DNA of 64,000 nucleotides from Cliona cf. orientalis (taxonomy: Eukaryota > Porifera > Demospongiae > Clionaida > Clionaidae): positions 3,555,501 through 3,619,500 of the forward strand of contig OZ005699.1 in the NCBI GenBank assembly GCA_963930775.1, written 5' to 3'. A program made the position numbers and the translations under genes. This document shows, piece by piece, positions 23,676-37,100 of the stretch (position 1 is its first letter; each line of letters starts with the position of its first letter). The notes under the pieces are model-generated. The model made no database searches and was not told the DNA's origin. It saw only the letters and a program-made list of their open reading frames with translations.

Positions 23676-26600
23676 ATGTATTACTGCTATCTCATAGTCT
23701 GTTTTTGTTGTAGTTTTGTTGCTAACACTCATTCACTTGATGAAGTGTTCTGTGTCAGTCAGAAGAACAATAATGACCAGGTGTGTCAAGATTACAACTT
23801 CACTGAGATTAACACTCTCTCACACTACATGCGTCAACATGATGATTACTTTAAGTCGAACCAAACGTATGTATTTGATCAAGGAAGACACATGCCACTT
23901 ATTAACTTCACACTAAATATCAGCAATACAAGTGATCTTTCTCTAATTGGATCAAAGAAAGTGGAAGCAGCTATTATTGATTGCAATGGACAGTCTACCG
24001 GGTTCCTGTTTCAGTTCTTCTTGAATATCACTATTTCCGACCTTACTTTTGTTGCTTGCCACATTCATAAGCATAAAGGCCCTTCAGCAATTCTGGTGTT
24101 TCTTGACGGTTTTGATTTGCACTTGTTATCAGTTAAACTTATGCTATCAGTTGATCAGGCATTTGATATTAAGGATACTTATGGTGATGTGGTATTAAGC
24201 CATATCGAAGTATCTCATACTAATACGGCTGGAAAAAAGAGAGAGAAAGCTGGTAATGCAATCACCTATCAGCACTGTGATAGCAGTCAAAATTCTGATC
24301 TTTCAATTATCAACTCCACTTTTATGAATAACTCTAATTTTATCAGTAATGGGCATCATGTTCAACTGTATGCCGCCGGTTTATCTATTAACCTCAAATG
24401 TCCCAATATTAGGGTTGTGATTGACAATGTTAATATGTCCAACAATACGGGAGGCACTGGCGGTAACTTGGCATTGTATTTTTTCACCACACAGAGCTTC
24501 TTTAACGTATCGATTGCAATTTTTAACAGCAGGTTTGAAGGTGGAAATGCTGCAGAGGGAGCTGGTATGTTTGCACTGTTTGTGATGGGATTATTTTCCC
24601 AAGGTGCATGTGAAAGGAATCATCAGGATCATTTGTTATTTCTCGTCTCCAATACCACTTTCAATAATAACATTGCACAATTTGCGGGCGGTGGCATCTA
24701 TTTGAAGCAAAAACAGTCTCTATCATCATGTAGCAGAGAGAATATAACGTTTGTGAATGTTATGTTCAGCGGCAACTTGGTTGTGAAAGCTAACTCTGGT
24801 GGTGTAGCATTTCATAGTATCAACTTTATGGTAACGGATTACCTTCATCACGAAATGCCCCAATACTACCTCAATCTTACCAACTGCAGCATTTGTAACA
24901 ACCATGTCAAAAAACATAATGTAGATAGCTCTGGAACTGGCACAGTATTCACAAAATCAAATCATTTTTTCACACTTGAAAACACAGCCATATTCAATAA
25001 TACAGCAACTGGTCTACTCGGAATGAGCAGTAATGTCATTCTCTCACACAACATCACCATTGTCAACAACACTGGTTCCAGTGGAGGAGGCATACTCTTG
25101 TGTCAGAATGCTGTCATGTACCTTGAAGCATACACTAATGTCACCATTGCTCACAATATTGCATACCATACTGGTGGAGGGATATGCGTAGAAACTGATT
25201 ATTTGGAATCAAAACCGATCTGCTTTTTTCAAATCGGTCGCTATCCACTGTTTAATTCCAAATTGACTCAAACGATAAGCATCACACTTCACAACAATCA
25301 CGCTGGTTTCGCTGGGGATAACATTTTTGGTGGTTCGATAGACTACTGCTACATGATTGACAGCCCACGGCACAAGGCAAACAGAAGTATTGCTATGTAT
25401 GAAGCACTATTCACTGTACCTAGCAATGAATATAGTCTCTCCTCAGTCACATCACCACCTCGATATGTATGTGCTTGTCAGAATGATAGACCTGTTAACT
25501 GTTATAGTAATAGCTCTCGTCACACTCGGTTGCATTTATTTCCCGGTGAACCATTTCAACTAGAATTTGCAGTGGTTGGTCAACATCAGGGAACAGTACC
25601 TGGAGCAGTGCAAGCCACTTTGAAACACAACAATTCTAGGTTTGAAGGAAATAAGAAGATCAGTGTTCAAAGTATTAAAGATACAAGATGTAAATCACTG
25701 CAGTACACAATTTACACTAGCCAACACTATGAAGTAGTGGAATTGAAAGTTCAACAATTTGGATATATTAGTGAGTTTGCTCAGTCTAACCGATATAATC
25801 GTTATTTCATCAACATTAAAATAAAAGAATGTCCGTTAGGTTTTACTGTTAATGGCTCTTGCTGTGATTGTAATAGCCTACTGAAGCAACTTGGTGACAG
25901 GATTACTTGCAGCATCAAAAACCAGACCATACAAAAAGTTCCACCTACATGGATAGGTTATGTGCAATCAACCGATGGGTCAATAGCTGTAGCGTACCAC
26001 GAATACTGCCCATTTGATTATTGCAAGAATTCTGTAATCGACATACTTGTGACAAACGAAACCTTGAGTGAAGATGTCCAGTGTGCTTACAATAGGACTG
26101 GTGTAATGTGTGGTTCATGCTCAGCTGGTCTCAGTGTTGTTATGGGAAGCTCGGAGTGCCGTTACTGTTCACACTACTGGTTACTTCTCAACATTCCTAT
26201 AGCAATAATTGGAGTATTACTAGTCTTTTTGCTGACTGTGCTCAATATTACTATTGCTGAGGGAACACTCAGTGGGCTCATATTTTATTGCAATGTTGTA
26301 TGGAACAACTATTCAATCTTTTTCCCTGGACGAAACATTACAGTTTTCACGTTCATGCTTAAAATGTTTCTATCACTGATCAATTTGGACAGCAAAATCA
26401 GTTTGTGTTTCTTTGATGGTATGGATGCTTACTCTAAGATTTGGCTGCAGTTTGGCTTTCCCCTATATCTATGGTTAATAACAGGGATTCTTGTGCTTTT
26501 AGGTGGAAGGTGCTCCTGGATTGTTAGGCGTAACGTTGTCAAAGTGATGGCTACACTTATTCTCTTAGCATATGCTCGGCTTCTAACATCAGTGACAAAA

Positions 26601-27392
26601 GCTTTACAAGTTTCATACATACATATTCCAAATGGAAACTATGAGCAGAGATGGCTTATTGATGGAAATGTTCACTACTTCAAGGGAAAACATATTCCTT
26701 TGGCATTATTTGCTGCTTTAGTTAGCGTTTTTCTCTTTCTGTTTTCGCTCTGTCTTTTTTTCATCCAATGCCTTCAAAAGGTATCACATTTGAGAGTGTT
26801 TTCCTGGGTCAACTATTTTAAACCAGTGATTGATGCCTACACAGGACCATTCACTTCAGGTGGACGATTCTGGACTGGACTTCTACTTTTGTTGAGGATT
26901 CTGATATTTATTGCTTCAGCTGTAAACACAAGTGGCAATCCTAGGGTGATGCTAAGTATCATTTCAATTGCAGTTATTTGTCTCTTATGTATTGTTTGGA
27001 TACTACCGGCAGGTTTATACAGACGCCGGAAATTCTCCACACTTGAGTGCGCCTTTTTACTCAATCTTGGAGTATTATCATCATTATTGCTCATCTATAC
27101 CGAAGAAAGGCACCAGTCAATGATAGTATCAACAATATTTGTAACTATTTCTCAGCTCATGTTTTTTGGGATCATTTTCTACCATATTGCTCGTTTAAAG
27201 CCCATCAGGACATGCACTTTTAGATGTTGCTACTGTGTAAGGATGCGATACAATAGACAAGTGGAGATGACCACATCTACCTACTTTTCAAACAGTGACG
27301 TTGTGCAAGCATCTACATTCCCACCTTATCAACCATTTAATGAAGATCGTGAACCGCTACTAGCTATAGCATCAGATCATGAATATGATTAA
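23676..27392 (+). CDS. beta-helix ectodomain, multi-pass membrane protein (subfamily 2)
   Basis: This is a single open frame of 1238 residues. A signal peptide (about 1-20) is followed by an ectodomain rich in N-glycosylation sites, with beta-helix units such as FAGGGIYL, SSGGGILL and TGGGICVE (about 150-560). A cysteine-rich neck follows, with CPLGF (about 718) and TGVMCGSC (about 809). About nine or ten membrane segments run from about 833 to 1178, and the cytoplasmic tail is about 60 residues. The membrane part resembles the complementary-strand gene ending at 27991 (GLI.Y.NVVW / GVIFYANIVW, F.VSHLR, DAY..P) more than the two subfamily 1 genes. The start at 23676 is chosen because the hydrophobic signal follows directly. 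Function unknown. Confidence 0.85.
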   Translation: MYYCYLIVCFCCSFVANTHSLDEVFCVSQKNNNDQVCQDYNFTEINTLSHYMRQHDDYFKSNQTYVFDQGRHMPLINFTLNISNTSDLSLIGSKKVEAAIIDCNGQSTGFLFQFFLNITISDLTFVACHIHKHKGPSAILVFLDGFDLHLLSVKLMLSVDQAFDIKDTYGDVVLSHIEVSHTNTAGKKREKAGNAITYQHCDSSQNSDLSIINSTFMNNSNFISNGHHVQLYAAGLSINLKCPNIRVVIDNVNMSNNTGGTGGNLALYFFTTQSFFNVSIAIFNSRFEGGNAAEGAGMFALFVMGLFSQGACERNHQDHLLFLVSNTTFNNNIAQFAGGGIYLKQKQSLSSCSRENITFVNVMFSGNLVVKANSGGVAFHSINFMVTDYLHHEMPQYYLNLTNCSICNNHVKKHNVDSSGTGTVFTKSNHFFTLENTAIFNNTATGLLGMSSNVILSHNITIVNNTGSSGGGILLCQNAVMYLEAYTNVTIAHNIAYHTGGGICVETDYLESKPICFFQIGRYPLFNSKLTQTISITLHNNHAGFAGDNIFGGSIDYCYMIDSPRHKANRSIAMYEALFTVPSNEYSLSSVTSPPRYVCACQNDRPVNCYSNSSRHTRLHLFPGEPFQLEFAVVGQHQGTVPGAVQATLKHNNSRFEGNKKISVQSIKDTRCKSLQYTIYTSQHYEVVELKVQQFGYISEFAQSNRYNRYFINIKIKECPLGFTVNGSCCDCNSLLKQLGDRITCSIKNQTIQKVPPTWIGYVQSTDGSIAVAYHEYCPFDYCKNSVIDILVTNETLSEDVQCAYNRTGVMCGSCSAGLSVVMGSSECRYCSHYWLLLNIPIAIIGVLLVFLLTVLNITIAEGTLSGLIFYCNVVWNNYSIFFPGRNITVFTFMLKMFLSLINLDSKISLCFFDGMDAYSKIWLQFGFPLYLWLITGILVLLGGRCSWIVRRNVVKVMATLILLAYARLLTSVTKALQVSYIHIPNGNYEQRWLIDGNVHYFKGKHIPLALFAALVSVFLFLFSLCLFFIQCLQKVSHLRVFSWVNYFKPVIDAYTGPFTSGGRFWTGLLLLLRILIFIASAVNTSGNPRVMLSIISIAVICLLCIVWILPAGLYRRRKFSTLECAFLLNLGVLSSLLLIYTEERHQSMIVSTIFVTISQLMFFGIIFYHIARLKPIRTCTFRCCYCVRMRYNRQVEMTTSTYFSNSDVVQASTFPPYQPFNEDREPLLAIASDHEYD

Positions 27393-27416
27393 GATACTAA
27401 TGGTATGTGCCACTCA

Positions 27417-27422
27417 AATAAA
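27417..27422 (+). promoter_or_regulatory. polyadenylation signal AATAAA
   Basis: An AATAAA lies 25 bases after the stop codon of the 23676-27392 gene, followed by a T-rich tract. This implies a very short 3' UTR. Confidence 0.55.
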
Positions 27423-27990
27423 ACTGTTTTCTTTTGTTCTAGTGCTATAGTTTTCTTATTAGGTTAGAACACGAGCATTAGGTTTGATTATCCACTCATG
27501 ATTAGTTATACACAACATTTTCAAAAGTTAGTTGGCATCATTATAATTAACTTTAGTAATTTCTAATGGAGGGGGAATTCATATTACTTTAATTGAAAAT
27601 CTGAGCTAGAACCAGCAATTATGCGTCCTAAAAGCTCAAATCAAAAAGGCCTGAAAGCCCACACTTAGTACTCTATAAGTTGCCGAAATTTGAATCATTA
27701 AATTTTTCTACAGTTCAGAAATATTATATAACATACCCCGATAATTTCAACTTTATCAGGCTTTATATGACCACAATTGAAGGGTGTCTTTTAAGCAATT
27801 AATTAAGTTCCATAATATTATGTTTCATAATATTTAATAGTGCGGAGCGCATGACGACCTTTGCGACCAGAAATTTGGGCGAAATTTAAAATCGTAATAT
27901 AATTTTTTTATATTGCGTTCTATTAGCATAAACACAGTATTATTAATAATTGCATAGCTGAAACATTATATTGATATTATTGTCATTCAT
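27423..27990. other. spacer between convergent genes
   Basis: AT-rich sequence between the stop codons of two convergent genes. No coding region or clear repeat was seen. Confidence 0.6.
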
Positions 27991-30900
27991 TCAATTGTAA
28001 GAGCTGACTTTGGTAGCTGATGTTGTGTATTCAACAGAAGCTGTCATAGCAACAGGTTGGGATGCATGATCAATCAAAGGCTCCAGTTCAGGATCTTTAA
28101 TACGCTCATGAACAATGTCATCATCGATAATTTTATTGATGGCATTATGACTTCGTCTACACCTCCAACCAGTTCTAGATTTGAAACAATGCTCGCCAAA
28201 ACTCAGTACAATAATGATGCATACTTGAGCAAAAGTGATTCCAGCTGATACTTCTAGTAATATTGTTTTTGATTCAGTAGATTCCCACTTGTATAGTGTT
28301 CCGGCACTCAAGACAATCAAATTTAGTAAGGTGGCACTTTCAAGAACCCTCACAGCTCTTCGCTTATAAACATTATTGGTGGATATGAAAAACAGTAGAA
28401 ATGCTATAAACAGTAATAGCATAAACACATTCAATTCGGGATTAGCCACTGATGTTACTGTCATTAAGACCGACAGTATTCCTCGAACAAGAAGCATTGC
28501 TCCAAACCAGTATTGGTGTTTATCATTCAATGGAGAGAAGTAAGCATCGTAGACAGGGGCTAGCTTATTGATCCACTTGAGTGGCCTTAGATGAGATACC
28601 CTCCTTAAAGGCTGAATGAACAGAAGCAGGAGTGTGTAGGGAAACCACAAGAACACAAGAGTAGCAATGGCCACTATGAAAAGGTAAATGTGAGGGTGCT
28701 GGCAGTAGCGTAGATTTCCGTCAAGGTACCACACAGCATGGGAGGTGTTTTGAGGGTACTGTGCTATCACTGCAACTGAGGTGGCATCAATTACAGTACG
28801 AAGCAGCTTCATGTAAGATAAAAGGAAGAGTGTGGCTAGAAGAGGAACAGCTCTGCTACCAATGAGGTTAGTGAGGCAAGAGGAGTAGCGGCAAGAAACA
28901 ATGATAACACCGGCAATGGCCCAGATATAGAATGGGAATAGAAACTGTAGCCATGTTTTCCAATAAGCATCCAACCCCACAAAGAAGCAAGTCTCAATTC
29001 CGAAATCCAAGTTATGCCAGGCAACAAAAACATGGAGAAATGTGACTAGATAATTCTTTCCTATAAACGAGGGGAAGAGTATTATTTTGTAGGCCCATAC
29101 AATGTTGGCATAAAAGATGACTCCATTAATGAGTCCTTGAGTAACAGTGAGATTAAGTGCAAGGATGAAGAACACAAGGAGGACACCAGCAGCAGCAAAG
29201 GCAAGCAGGAGCGCCATGTTATGACTATTATAACATTCAATACACCGACAAGATCCAATTGCCAGGCTAAAGTTATCCATGCAGGCACCACACAGGATAC
29301 CAATTCGGTTGGAGGTACACTGCTTACTGGGATCTTCTCCAATGTTGATTGTTTTGTTACCTGACTTGCAGTAGAGTAGTGGACAAAATTGATTATAGAT
29401 GATACCAGTGCTGTGACTATCATTGAATGTTGCATTCACCCACACAGCACTGTTCCATTTTAAGAGACCAGCTTTGTGTTGTATTAAACACTGGAAGCCA
29501 TCAGACAAGACAGGATAGCAGCCACATTCAGTACCATTGTAGTTTAGAGTCAATCCTGGAGGGCAGCCTGGAAGTATGGTGATATTAATGAATATTGGGG
29601 TCGTTAAGAGCTCTTGATCGATACAACCATAATGATAATTAGAAACATAATCAGAAATTTGTCCCTTAATCTTATTTTCATAATCAAAGATATCATACTT
29701 AGTTGATTCATTGCTAATATAAGCAGATGCTGGTAGAAATGATGTCTGTAACAATAGCATTTCATAATCACGTTTTGAGTAAACTGTATAGTTAAATGGA
29801 AAACAAATTTCATTGTTGGTTACGATTTGTGATTTATCTTGTTGTGAGAGAGGATCTGAATAAAGGAATCTGGTGTGGATTGTGCCAACTGTGGTTCCAA
29901 AGTCATACCCAACTATACATGCAGGTAATGTTATGGTTTCACTACGATAAACGCTGGTATTAGTGAAAATATGTGACATACTTCCACACTGTGGTTTACC
30001 ATTGGAATCACAGAGACATACACGCTGGGGAGCAGACGATACTGGGGATAGGGTCTCATTTAGATTAGGATCAAATGAGATATTGACGTACCCACCTGGG
30101 GACTCGTACTGATGCCAGCAGTGAGGTTTTCCATGCTTATTGGCCAAACTGATGTGTATTCTATCACATAAAGCAGCTCTTACACTTACTCCATACATAT
30201 GGTGACCGACACCACGCTGTGCATGATTTCCCTTAAAAGACACTTCAGCTGAGTAGTCCGTGATCATGAATGTACAAGGTGATGCAGACAGAGAATATAC
30301 TGCTCCACCAACATCGAATGCTACATTGTTTATAAACTGAATACTCGACTGATATCCAACTGTGATCATGAAAGAGGAGGGCATGATATAGAGAGCACCG
30401 CCTTGAAATGCAGAGTTGTTGAAAAGGAGTAGTCTGGAAAAATTATCAATAACCATAGAGGGATGGACACCTGTTTCTATAAAAATGGCACCACCTTTAT
30501 GCTGTGCTACATTCATGATGAACTTCACTGATTTATTGGCATTAATGTACATGATTCCAGAATTGAAGTAAAGGGCTCCTCCATTTGAACCTTTATTGTT
30601 ATAAAAGAGGATGCCATCCGTGTCCACTTGAACAATTGAATTTCTTAATAACAAACCTCCTCCATAAATTCCAGAGTTGTTGCTAAAATTCAAATTTGCA
30701 TTAGTAGTAGCAACCAGTTTTCCGTTTTGAAGCAGAATTGCACCACCACTGGTACCTGCAGAATTGTGGCTGAATGTTAAGCTTGCTTCTGAGTCAATAA
30801 TCAGTGATCCATCGCTGAGCCAAATTGCTCCACCATCATAAGCATGCACAGAGTTGTATGTAAACACCACATGGGATTCAGCACCCACGGTAATCATCCC

Positions 30901-31864
30901 ATTTATCATGTACACTGCTCCACCAAACGAATCAGCAGCGTTATTCATAAAGATGACTCTAACTTTGGCATCGATGTTTATCATTGCATTCTCCCCATAC
31001 ACTGCTCCTCCATCATTACTGCACGTCAGGTTAACAAAGTACACAGTTGCAGCTGTTATGATGTTAAGTAAAGATTTCTGCTCCATGTTAGTGGTCTTTA
31101 GAAACACTGCTGTACCCGATGAATATTGAGGCTGAATGATTCCTATAACACAGTCAGTAAAATTCACATTTCCTGTCAATGTTACTACACTAGAAAGTGC
31201 AATAATGATTGAATTTGTTTGATGTTTGTATGACTGAAATGTGCTATTGTTCACAGACATCCCACCACTATAATTACTTATGATGAAGCAGTTTTCTTTG
31301 AATGTGCAGTTATCCAATAAAGCTTGTGAACCTTTTCCTGTAATAGTGATGAATGATAAGATTTCATTTATGCCAGAGTAACCATAGAGGTTGGAGTTCT
31401 TCAACGTGATAAAACTATTCATGATATTTAGCGAAGGACACATCATTGTCAGATTTGTTATGTTCACTAAGCTAATGTTTAAGAACTGAATTATTGTGCA
31501 ACTAGAGTTACTGTTACTGGTACCGTTTTGTGAACTGAACTGATGGTTAATGATAATATTTTTCCTGGATTCTGCTGCTCCTTGTATGATAAATGAGTTG
31601 AAATTTTGTACAGTTAAGTCCTTTGAATAGTTGTGGATCCCACACATAAATATCAATGTAACGTTGATGTGATCTGCGGAAAAGACTGCTATGCTCGGCT
31701 AAGTAGTCCATTGTGTGGCAAAGCTGACGAGGTGGGCAGCTGCTGTTTTGAGAACAGGAACTAAGTGGCTCCGTTGGTGAGACATGATAGATCACACCAG
31801 AGTTGGTCTCAGCTAGGATGCAGATTAACCCAACTAACAAATTTAAATGGAGAAAAGATTTCAT
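27991..31864 (-). CDS. beta-helix ectodomain, multi-pass membrane protein (subfamily 2), with one apparent frame slip
   Basis: The reading frame covers about 1290 residues. The start is the ATG at 31862-31864, which gives a good signal peptide (MKSFLHLNLLVGLICILA). The main frame runs 31656 to 27991. The two frames meet at a run of four A (31680-31683), where removing one base would join HSSL to SADHINVTLIF. The ectodomain shows a regular chlamydial-Pmp-like array of about eight GGA[ILV] units spaced about 36-40 residues apart with F..N motifs. A neck with CPPGL and IGILCGAC follows, then about nine or ten membrane segments and a charged tail. It is convergent with the 23676 gene and belongs to the same subfamily. 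Either an assembly error in the A-run or a genuine inactivating indel would explain the slip. Function unknown. Confidence 0.8.
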
Positions 31865-34175
31865 TCTTGTACAATTATTCCAATGATATCGAGAGCTTGC
31901 ATCTGATTCTACATTAATCTGATTACATTTGACTCGAGCATAATAATAAATTAGCTTACTCAGGTTCACAAATTAAATGGTGCACCTAGCTGACTTGGAC
32001 TGAAGCTACAAGTAGCTGGCTAGTGCATGTACGCATTCAAGAGAGGGGGTATACAGGCAATAAACTATAGAGGATATGCTGCAATAACGTTGATCTTAAA
32101 TACTAGCATGAGTGATGCATGATGATCCAAAGTAGCTATAATTACAAGTTCTATGACAAATTTATTGTAGTACTACTGTTCCTCGTAAATTGAAATTTGA
32201 ATTGGTCACTTAACGTAATGAGGTCTAACAACAACATTCACTTAACCGCAAGCAATCATACAACCTAAGGCTAAGTTCCTTCTTGAACATGATTGGTTTC
32301 AGTAGGATTCATCCACTGTGTACACAATTATTTTTCAATCACAGCCAATACGATGATATGAATACTTGGCTCTAAATGCATGAAGTATAACATCATAATA
32401 ATTGTTAGCTACTCATGATTTGGGGGAAAAGTGGGTAATGGGCCAGTAGGACTAATTCCTTGTAATTTAATTACCGGTATATAGCTGGACAAAACTTGCT
32501 GCTTCTAGTAGCTATGCCACAATTTCCTCTTACTTAATTTTTGAGTAGAATGTACCTGATTAATAGAACCCCACTATCTGAGTTATAACTATTTTGGTGA
32601 GCAGGTCCTCTACATACAAAGGGTACATGGCAAGGATGTTTTGGGGAATGAAGCCTTCCCAGAGTTTCAAGCTCAGTGTTTAATATAGGCATGGTGAAGA
32701 TTTTGAACTTAGACTTTTTCCACAACAACTGTAGCTAACAGTTATAAGAAGTGAGACGCCTTTTATATGCAGCACTGAGGGAGGGCCGGGGTGGGTGCTT
32801 AAACCACATGCAAACTAGCATCATTGGGGATATAGGAGGAGGAGGTGGGGGATGGATAAACGAAGTTAATCCCTTACCAAAGCAGACTGCATGAGGTGTT
32901 TATAAACACCCTGATCCCTATTACCTGTAGCTATGTGTACCTATTAGGCCACTCCAAGTCGACCATTAATAGTTTCTGGTCACACCAGTTGTCTCAAGTA
33001 CATGCGGGCGGGCAGATGGTTAGGACTATATGTGACTATGACTAATTGAATTAAGACAGGAATAGGAAGTACTTAAACCATACCACAAATACATGTTCAG
33101 CAAACCTCAGAGTGCAGACAACAGCCCGTCAGATCACACAGCTCATGCTATGAGCCATTCAAGTGCACAGGCAGTTCAACAGTAAAATCTAACGACAAAC
33201 TGATGTCCCACAGTGCAGTTAGTAAATTTATTTTGATTAGCTCGAGATCAAGATCTCGAGAGCTATTGTGTGACTCAATACATCGTTTAATTTACATCAT
33301 CTTTTACTATGAATATCATTATAGTCCTCATAAACTGGCTTTTTAAAATATCATGCGTCGAGCGGTTGACCAGAAACTAAATTAAATGATAAATTTGGAG
33401 TGGCCTTGCAGTTACTATAATACACACATAGGCAGCAAAATTAATGTAAGGAAGCGCTTTCATGAAAAATTAACGTCATTGTGACACTAACTTTTGACCC
33501 CATCCCCCCCAGGAAAAAATCAGTATGCTATAGAGTACTATATAATATTATAGTAAGTATTATAAGTAAATATCATGGCCTCCCCCCCTTCCTCCTGAAG
33601 TGCCCCCTATACTTGGAAATATACTCTAATAAAGACCGTAGAGTGGATTAATTTGGTAAATAAAGTGAAATAATTATTGAAACAGCCAAATTGGAAACAC
33701 TGAATTTGCATTGGTAACAGGTATGAGCCCTCTGTACCACTGAAGTTAATATCTAACTATAATGTTTATGCTAAGAAGGATATATTATGCAGCAATAATT
33801 CTCAGCAACTGGCTGTTTGCTTATAAATAAACCAACCAAACAATAAATATTGATTGATTAATAATTATAGTGAGCATTGATAGTCACATGTTTCTTATAA
33901 AGCAATATCCTGGAAATCACCTGTTGTGATAATGGTAGTCTGAATTGTAAGCTCAGATTTCAGCCAGTGTTTATAATAATACTGTACCACATGTTTGCAT
34001 TACTAGGCCTTCATGTGCTGATTATCAAAACAGTGAAATCCCAAAGTTTTCAATTTGTCATTATTCTAAAACAGCACATGATTTCAGTAACTGCTTTAAC
34101 CGTATTCATAAATTCAATGTGCGGCATTTTTTGAAATATATGAAGTTGAAGTGAGTTGATGGTCACGGTATAGGT
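31865..34175. other. intergenic region between divergent genes
   Basis: No gene was recognised. A perfect palindrome, CTCGAGATC-AA-GATCTCGAG, lies at about 33242. Promoters for both flanking divergent genes should lie here, but no TATA box is evident. Confidence 0.5.
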
Positions 34176-37100
34176 ATGCACAAGTGTTTGATTGCAACTT
34201 TTATACCTTTGCAAGTAGCTATTATCATAGTATTTTGCAATACTCATGCCACAGTAGGTAGTGGCCTAATATGCATTGAAGAGAATGCCAGTTCAGGAGA
34301 ATACCACAATCTGTGCAAAACTCCTAATGCCACACTCTGTAATATTTCATCGATATCCTTGTCAATCCTGCCCGAGCTACTTCAAGCAAATTCAAGAGTT
34401 CATTTTTGTACCCCTCACATACAGCTGGACACAAGTATCCATTTTCAACAACTTTTCAATGTGACATTCACTGGCAGTGAGAAAAGGACGATAATTTATT
34501 GCTTTAAGTCTGTGAATACAGGGGTGAGATTTACCGAGTCGGAGAACATTCATCTTGAAAACTTAGTGTTTGAAAAGTGCGGTAATTTGCAAGAAAGCAC
34601 TTCCATAAATATAACTAGTGGAGCTACCATTCAGTTTTTTACAAGTCTTTACATTTTCAATGTAACAGATTTTAGCATGTACAATGTTGCAATCAGGAAT
34701 AGCAATGGTGTTGGCCTTACCATGTTTGATGTTGGAGGCTTAGTAGCAATTAGCCACTGCGTATTTGAGAACAATAAAATTCATGCGATTAATGATTCTG
34801 ACGATATTCCAGGAGGAGGAGGAGTATATGTTGAATTTACGTACTGCCCACCGGGAAGGCATGATAAAGAATATGACGGTAGCTACAATTCCATTGCCAA
34901 TAGTATTTACAATATCTCCCATTCAAACTTTACGAACAACAATGCTTCTCAAGCTACACAATTAAAAACCGATTTTCAGATCAATGACGGTGACAGATTC
35001 CAGGGGTTTGGAAGAGGAGGTGGATTCCAGGTCACCTTCAGAGGAAAATCTTTTGGGAATAACATAACTGTAAACAATTGTAGATTTTCCAAAAATGAAG
35101 CATTTTGGGGAGGAGGATTAAAAGCATCCTTCCAAGATGAATCTCAAAATAATACTCTGACTGTACTAAAAAGTACATTTGAGTACAATAGATGTTTTGC
35201 AAACGGAGGAGGCGGTGCAAATGTTGGATATACATTCTATCATTCGCCATTCCCATGCCACAACAAGATTATATTTTCTGACTGTGTATTTCTAGAGAAT
35301 GAGGCCAAATTTGGTGGTGGTCTGGCATTCTATTCAAGTGACAGTACATCTAGTGAACTGAATAACACAGCAGAGTTCAACAACTGTACATGGATTGCCA
35401 ATAAAGCTCGATATGGATCAGCAGTGTCCTTATCAATTCAAGCATGGACAACCGTTCTCAGTGGAAATCTGCCAATACCAGTCTTCATCAATGCAAAGGT
35501 TATTAACAACACTATCATTGATCGGCTTTATGACTATGAGGATGGTTTATTTGAAATATATTCCAATGGAACTGGGGCATTCTTTGCCACACGCTATACA
35601 ATACTTTTCAATGAATCATTAGTGTTCGAAAATAACAATGGAACGGCAATGTATTTAACATCAACTGTGATGAAGATAGCTCCAAATACAAGTGTCACCT
35701 TTGTAGGAAATAGTGGATTCAATGGTGGAGCAATTGCACTCACAGCATTTTCAGTCATTGTGCTCGGAAACAGTACCTCGCTTATGTTCAAGAATAATTA
35801 CGCAGTCAGGTGTGGAGGAGCAATTTACAGCTTTTCCATTGACAAACATGATTATTTCTCATCTCGTAGCTGTTTCATGCAAAATGAAAATCCCATAATT
35901 GGCTCACCTTCCAATGTTTCAGTCAGTTTTCTAGACAATTCTGTAGGGGAATATAGAATTGACTCAAATTCCAAAACATCGTACTGTTGTGGGCATTCCA
36001 TTTTTGCTGTATCTTTAAAACCTTGTCTCTACTTTTGTAAACAACGAAAGCAATCCAGTATAATTCCAATAGAAGATGTCCTAAATTGTATTGGAAATGT
36101 AACTTTCGAGAATATGAGAAAGTACGAATTGTCCACTAGTGGTGCAAAGTTCAAATATGACAGAAGTAAGACAGACTTTAGCATGATTCCAGGAAAGGAA
36201 GCTTATCTTCCAATACACATGGAAGACGATCTTAATCAAACTGTACAATCAAAATATCATCTGACCATTTTCAATATTGATAACTCACAGATTAAAGCTG
36301 ATGAAGCGCACACTATTCTCTCAGGAAACAGAACAGAGCTCTATGGTAGGCCAGGAGACTCAGCCACCGTTTTACTGTCTAAAACTGGTCTTCGTGGAAT
36401 TGCTATTCGTTTCCGAATTCGAATGGAGCACTGTCCACCAGGATATGTGATGATTACTGATCGCCAATTTAAACTAAATTTAGATCGTTGTAGGTGTAGT
36501 GCAGGGACAAATCAATCATATCTAGGCGTATTCTACTGTAATGATGAAAGTTTCACTGCCACAATCCGACATGGCTACTGGATAGGATATGTGGGCAAAG
36601 CAACTGAAGAAAATCTTCTCGGTGGGTACTGCCCAGATAGATACTGCTTTAGAAAGCATGAGAGATATCGCATCCATTTTCTTCCTAATCGTGCTTCCAG
36701 AGAGGATTTGGATCGTCTGGTGTGTGAAAATCAAAGAACTGGGGTTCTATGTGGTCAATGTAGAAATGGCCACTCTGTACTCTATCATAGCAGCTTCCTG
36801 ATCTGTTACAAGAGTTCAATGTGTAATGTCGGCTGGATCTTGTATCTGGTGAGTGAAATCTTGCCCCTTACACTGATGTTCATTTTTGTTCTCATCTTTA
36901 ACGTCAACTTCCTGTCTGGAGAACTCAATGGTTTCATCTTCTTTGCTCAGGTGTTTGATTTGTTCTCAATCACTGCAAATGGATTCATTTGGTTCCCAAC
37001 AACTGCATTTAGAGCACTGATTATGATTCAAGCCATATACAGGTTTCTAAATTTTGACTTTTTCAGTGCAAACAACCTATCCTTTTGCTTATGGCAAGGG

